Shown piece after piece: positions 58,677 to 64,000 of a stretch of DNA of 64,000 nucleotides. The stretch comes from Allium sativum (taxonomy: Eukaryota; Streptophyta; Magnoliopsida; Asparagales; Amaryllidaceae): contig CM060910.1 of the NCBI GenBank assembly GCA_030737875.1, positions 65,666,501 through 65,730,500 of the forward strand, read 5' to 3'. Positions within the stretch are counted from its first letter, which is position 1, and the number at the start of each line of letters is the position of its first letter. The translations under genes were made by a program, and so were the position numbers. The notes beneath the pieces were generated by a model that saw only the letters and a list, made by a program, of their open reading frames with translations, did not search any database and was not told the origin of the DNA.

Positions 58677-61600
58677 TGTAACGACCCAGCTTTTTGCCCG
58701 GTTTTCGCCGGTAATTAAACCAAATTAAACCGTTCATAAAGACAGACTGTTATGGGTAGTTACACATTTGCACAAAATAAAAAGAACTTTTCCATTATCA
58801 TTAAAATAATATTACATCAGAGTTACAAGAGGTACATCAGAGTACATCGGTTACACAGCGGAAAAGATACTAAACTCAGTGGAAGAATGCGAATGCTCCA
58901 AGACATAATAGCTCCAGTTAAAACCAGAATCCTGCTCCAACTAACTCCAAAGCTAAATCTGCAAACCAAACTACTAGGCTACCCATGTAAAAATAATGGG
59001 CACCCAGTTTAGGTGTGGGAACAATAAACTCCAGGTCAGTCATGGGACTGGTGTGAGAAGTCAAAACATTTGTTTTTAGGGTTTATTTTAAAGTTAGGTA
59101 ATTCAGTGGACCATGTAGCTAATACAGAACGGGTTTACTCCATGTGAATACCAGTGCATAGAAATTCACAATGACTTTTTGAAAAATGAAACTAACATAA
59201 GGTTTCGCGGCACACACACACAATGCAAACGCACACATGGGCGAGGTTTCTCCTTATGCAGTCAAAAATGCTTAATACATGAAAATCCTCTTTCAATAGT
59301 ATAATATAGTGCTAAAATAATTTCGAAAGTAAATGTATCAATCCTAGACAGCATAGGTTCCATATACTATACTGACGTATGGTATACAATCAAAATCGTA
59401 TGGGCTCGTAGCGGAGATTGGGTTTCCAACAATGACCAGGCAAAGGAACTTCCTTCCAAGCCGAATTTTGAACACCTCTAGAGGGATGTCCGAGGATCAA
59501 CAGTGATACTCCTCATGCCAATACAAAGCCGGGTTACCCCTTAACTGGGTCACTTAGAGTACGCCTGAGTATGTCATCTCCCGGTCGTTACCGACCTTTC
59601 CGAGCGTGCACCAACAACTACCACAAAAGTAGATGCTTTTACCACATAGGTTAATACCTGGGCTCTATACCATAGTACACCTTTTATCTAGAAGGAGCAA
59701 CACCCCATAACCTTACTGCATTTCTTCCTGTTATGGCCAGTTACCGGGGTGTGAGGTTTGCCGTGGTCATGATATACAAAAAGTTATGCTTAAATAAGCC
59801 ATGCTTTGATCATCCAAAGCTCACCACATAACTTAAGTATGCCACATTGTCCATTCACAACGCATCACTGATTTCTATCGATATATAGCTTCTAAGCTTA
59901 AGTATCTTAGAGAAGGGTGTTAAGCAACAGACTAAATTCTCGGCTACCAAACAGATATATATTTAACAGATATCAGTGCTACGCCGTCAATGACACAAAA
60001 TCCATAAATGTCTGTTCTGGGTCTGAACGAAACAACAACCCGAAATTCCTTTACATACGTTTGGGATTCTTGCCACTTAGCTGATATAAAATCCATCTGC
60101 AAATGGGAGCTACCCATTTGAGGCATTCAGCAAGTCATCCTTACGATATGAAGGGTCCTGGTCTATAGTATTGTCTTCAATGTCTTTAATTGCTCCATAA
60201 TGTCGTATTATTACTTTGAATGGTTTTCGGACATACATCTGATCCCGATCTTCCCAAAAAATAAGCATAATTTTTAAAAAACAATTACGGAACACACAGG
60301 CTTTCAACCAAATCTCCTTCCTTCTTAGATTTTGTTAAATTAAATTTCTTAAAACCCATTCCCAAATTATCTTTAACAAAATCCATATTTAACCCTTCTT
60401 GTTTAAAACGCATCCCTTAAATCAAAGTTAATCTTGCCCCAAAGCCTTAATTAATTTTCCATTTGATAACTTGTTATCAAAACCTAGTTTCCTTTGAAAA
60501 TCCTTTAATCCATATTTCAACCGTAGTATCCAATTAAATCGATTTTTCAACATTCAATTCTTTAATCTTAACTAAAAGATTATACTTGGTTGCCAATTTT
60601 CTTATTTTTAATTTTCTCAAATCAAATACTTGATTAAATACCAATTTACAATATGAATTTCCACAACTCAGTCTCATTGGGTTTCAAGAATGATACTGCT
60701 GATCATATGATTCACGACAAAACCCAAATCAATCGATATTGAACATAAGTTATATAGAGATTGTATCTGCTTATATTGATATCAATTCTCATAATCAACG
60801 AATACTATAAGTGGAATAGCGATATAATAATATCTTCCAAATTCCTCAAATAGTATATGTTTACACCAAAGAATTTCATATCAAATATCCGAAGAATATT
60901 TCTATCCAACTTATCCCAATCAAACTGGAAAACTCATATCTTAATTAAAAGATTTATCCAACTCTTTGACATTAGATCTGTTTAAAAATACCATCAACTT
61001 ATCCTCAATATTAGTCTTTGTATCCAACTCACACTATTAGCGGAATAATAGTGAACTACCTTTTAAATTCCATATAAAATATTTCTAATATTTTTAAAAC
61101 TTTGAAATCATTCCACAAACCATTACTTATAGTTCGGAAAATAGTATACAGTTTAAAACTTCAAAATAGATTGTTTTCGAAAGAAGCGTTGCAATAGCAT
61201 TTCAAAAGTGTTACAAAAGCATTACAAAACAGTTATCTTAACTATTTCGATCAAAATATCGTTTATCTTAGCCAAAACTTAAACTTTACAATTCAAAACA
61301 CCTTTTTGTAGTTTGTAATGATTTTACAAATTTTTTCCATATTTTTAAAACATATAAAAATAGATTTTTATAGTTATGGTCAACAATTGTTCTTTTATCG
61401 ACCTTTTCCAAAACGGTTTCAAACATAACTTGAAAATTATAACTCGAATTTAAAATCTTCTTTCACTCATTTGAAAGTTCTTGTTAATGGAAATCAAATG
61501 TTTTTCATTTTATGGAAATCTAATTTAGATTGTAAAAGTGTTTAAAGTTTGCATCTAAAATACGTAAATTGTCGTTATGCGACAAGCTCTATTTCGACCA

Positions 61601-62979
61601 TAATAACCATTATTCTACGATACTTCAAAATATCTTAGAAAACCATTATATCCTTATATAACCCGTTAAAATCATTTAAATTTTGCTTTCCAAATTGTTT
61701 TGGATCTAAAATTCAACTTTTGTATTATTATTTTTATTTAACAAATCAAACTCCAATTCATTTCTAAGTTCAAATAACTTCAAATTAAACATCTCATTCA
61801 TCTGATCAGTTAGGGATAGCCTGGGAGAGCAGAAAACATTATTTTCAAACCCAAGCCTAGACACTATCCTCTCTGTCATCCTAGAATGTTCTGGTATTCA
61901 TTTATTCGTTTAAAGGACTTTATCAATATATATATGAATTCATACATATGGTCTTTCCAAATTATTAACCTTCTAATTCAATAATGATATTGCTTCTAAT
62001 TACGAAGGAGATTCGTTGATCACCAATGTGATACCATAATTGTTGTGTCATCGTGTGTGCAAAACAACATCAACAACCATTTAAACATCAATAGCATCCA
62101 TCATCAACATAATTAAATAAATCATAACTATGCACAAGCGTAATAACACTAATGCTTAATAGTGTGCGTGGTCTAAACTATGCATCCATCAACCATCACA
62201 ACAAACATAAATCATCATTAACCACTAATAATTCATCACTATATTTAAATCAGTCTAACTACTAATTAAATATATAAACCTTGATTAAAGAGTTCTCACC
62301 TAATAGCTTTCCAAATCTTCACGGTAGGCACGCCTAGTTGAGCGAAACATCAGACAGTATTTCAGCGCACCGTCTACTTCACCAAATTATATATTATATA
62401 ATATATACTAATATTTCTCTCTATATATATAATAAGAGGAGGAGGATGACGAACTTTGGCAAGGTGGTGGTGGAAAAGAAGAAGATTAATGCCATGGAAA
62501 CCATGGCCATAAGCTTTAAGAAGAAGATGAAAAGAAGAAAATGGAGTGGAATGGTTAAAAAATGGAGGAAAGGCCTCCTTATATAGGAATGGAGGTTTAA
62601 GGAGATAATGACACATAAGGGGGCAAGTGTAAAACATGCATGAAAGGAGGCATGCAAAAATACAAGTGTCCTTACACTTGTCTTAAGGAGGGAAAGAGAT
62701 CTTTTTGTAGCATTTCCTTTTAAATGCTATGAAAACTAAGGACAACACTTAGTTCTAACGCTACTAATTCATGTTATGGTTTGACAAATCCAATCAAACG
62801 ACAAATAGTATAAATAAATCCAAATTTATTAATAATCATTCTCATTTATAATTCAAGTAAAATCTATCATATAACTTATCAAAATTATTAAATATTCTAA
62901 ACCATATATATGTATGTCAAATTCAAATTAAGTAAAAAAATTCCAATTTTAAATTGGTTAAAAATTCTAGATCGTTACA
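58677..62979 (-). repeat. 5' LTR of family 4
   Basis: A 4,303-bp LTR opening TGTAACGACCCAGC and closing TCTAGATCGTTACA, with a TATA box at 62577-62585 (minus). Confidence 0.92.
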
Positions 62980-64000
62980 AAATCTGTCCTTATATACAAT
63001 ACACAGCGGAAAATGCACTAAATATATATACGTCTGAACTCCTCCAGCATGTCTTCTGAATTTTGCAACATCCAGACCTAAACCTGTAAAACCGGTCTAA
63101 CCCGAGCATTTCAAATGCCGGATCAATCAAGTGAACCAGAGTGAGAAAACTCGCTAAATTTATGAACATCATTCACCATGATTTTAAAGTTAACAAATCC
63201 TTTCTGATAGCAAAGTATAATCGTAAGATTGATCCACACATAAACACAGATGGTTATTACCTTACTATAACCCAAAACATTTTTGAAATCATATCTTCTC
63301 TGATATTATAGTAATGTCTAAACACAAATAAATAACAATCTAGCGGAACACTTGTATCTCGCGCTCCACATATATAGTATACAATCAAAATCGCAAGCAC
63401 TTGTTGGAGAATGGATTTCCAATTGGCAAGGTATGGGACCACCTTCCGACAATGTGTCTCTACAGAGGAATACACCAGGGTTTAACAAGAACATCTTGCA
63501 ACCCAGGCTAAACATGATCGGCCCCTCAATTCGCTTGAGAGTACCGAATGTATTGTCACCTTACGACTTTTTTTCGTGACCACTGTAGTTCCTGAGAGAT
63601 ACAGAAATGAAAAGAAGTAATAAATATGCATATCCTCTAGATGGTGACAATACACCCTAATTGGGAGCGACCCATTTAGCCATGCGACTTACCCAATTTT
63701 ATACCATTTCCCAGTTGATGAGGCTTGAGGTTATAATTCTTTTTTAGAATAGATGGCCACCAATCCCTTTGAATGACACATCGTTAGATCCGCCATAAAA
63801 TCACTAATTAACGTCTCCAAAAATACTCTACTTGTTAAGCTAAGAGAAGGTGTCTTCTCCGCCGCCAAGAAAATACGTTTGAGGAAATCAACGTACGTAA
63901 TCCTTTGTGAAATACTCTGTCAGGTATCCGTCCATACGGAATATGATGAACCGAAGGTACTCTCCTACCACATCCAAGGTATCTCCTTATAGATTAGTAG
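62980..64000 (-). mobile_element. LTR of a further family, right part, runs off the window
   Basis: It continues 52377: ACACAGCGGAAAATG and GTATACAATCAAAATCGCA (about 63377) are shared with families 1 and 4. No LTR end is reached by 64000, and no gene is present in this part. Confidence 0.6.

Larger units (their letters stand above)
52378..62979 (-). mobile_element. Family 4 LTR element with non-coding interior (LARD-like)
   Basis: A 10.6-kb element: LTRs 52378-56676 and 58677-62979, primer site 58663-58674 (minus), purine tract at 56677-56700, interior 2.0 kb. Flanks are CAATC (52373-52377) and AAATC (62980-62984), a TSD with one mismatch. No gag or pol motif is visible in the interior, so it fits a large retrotransposon derivative that depends on partner proteins. 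The LTRs resemble each other strongly but with many substitutions. Confidence 0.92.

Noticed and set aside
62374..62637. Minus-strand frame rich in His/Phe/Leu, also at 56053-56343
   Set aside because: Conserved between the two family 4 LTRs, but it spans the TATA box and starts upstream of it, so it would not be translated from the LTR transcript.

Overview
The window is a piece of a plant (angiosperm) nuclear genome made almost entirely of nested Ty3/gypsy LTR retrotransposons of the chromovirus (Tekay/Del-like) type. Evidence for this is TG...CA LTRs that open TGTAAC/TGTGACG and close GTTACA, primer-binding sites matching the 3' end of initiator tRNA-Met (TGGTATCAGAGC), gene order gag-PR-RT-RNaseH-INT-chromodomain, a C-terminal chromodomain, and 5-bp target-site duplications (TSDs). 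I see no intact host gene, rRNA, tRNA or CRISPR array. The species cannot be named from this sequence.

Layout. 1-2772: AT-rich DNA without a gene. 2778-8104: a 5.3-kb solo LTR (family 1, minus sense, TSD TTTCG). 8105-10011: AT-rich flank. 10012-20220: a complete but internally deleted family 2 element (minus, TSD ACTCC, LTRs about 4 kb, internal part only 2.26 kb). 20221-20675: continuation of the flank and/or 3' end of the next unit. 20676-25208: decayed gag-pol of family 1 (minus), joined to its 5' LTR at 25209-30547. 30548-32323: a second copy of the 8105-9876 flank, so LTR plus flank (about 7.1 kb) occurs twice. 32324-35470: truncated gag-pol of another element ('3b', minus), with a 498-bp hAT-like insertion at 33712-34209. 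35471-38255 and 49649-49747: the 5' LTR of 3b, split by a very young family 3 element at 38256-49643 (plus, TSD GAGAC, near-identical 3.8-kb LTRs, dead internal genes). 49748-52076: AT-rich, no gene. 52077-52377 and 62980-64000: an LTR of a further family, split by a family 4 element at 52378-62979 (minus, 4.3-kb LTRs, 2.0-kb non-coding interior) and running off the window end.

How the parts work together. None of the elements here encodes a complete protein set. Family 1 keeps all domains but has many stops and two frameshifts. Families 2, 3 and 4 look like non-autonomous derivatives that would need enzymes in trans. The LTRs fall into two lineages. Lineage B (families 2, 3, 3b; TGTAACACCCC or its relic) shares a GTCGAC-rich palindrome cluster about 280-300 bp into the LTR, a TATA box at about 410-480 bp, and long stem-loop modules in the presumed transcribed leader. 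Lineage A (families 1, 4 and the terminal LTR; TGTGACGACC/TGTAACGAC) shares other segments. The most interesting signal is the lineage B stem-loop: its stem sequences differ completely between copies while pairing is retained, which points to selection for structure in a leader more than 3 kb long.
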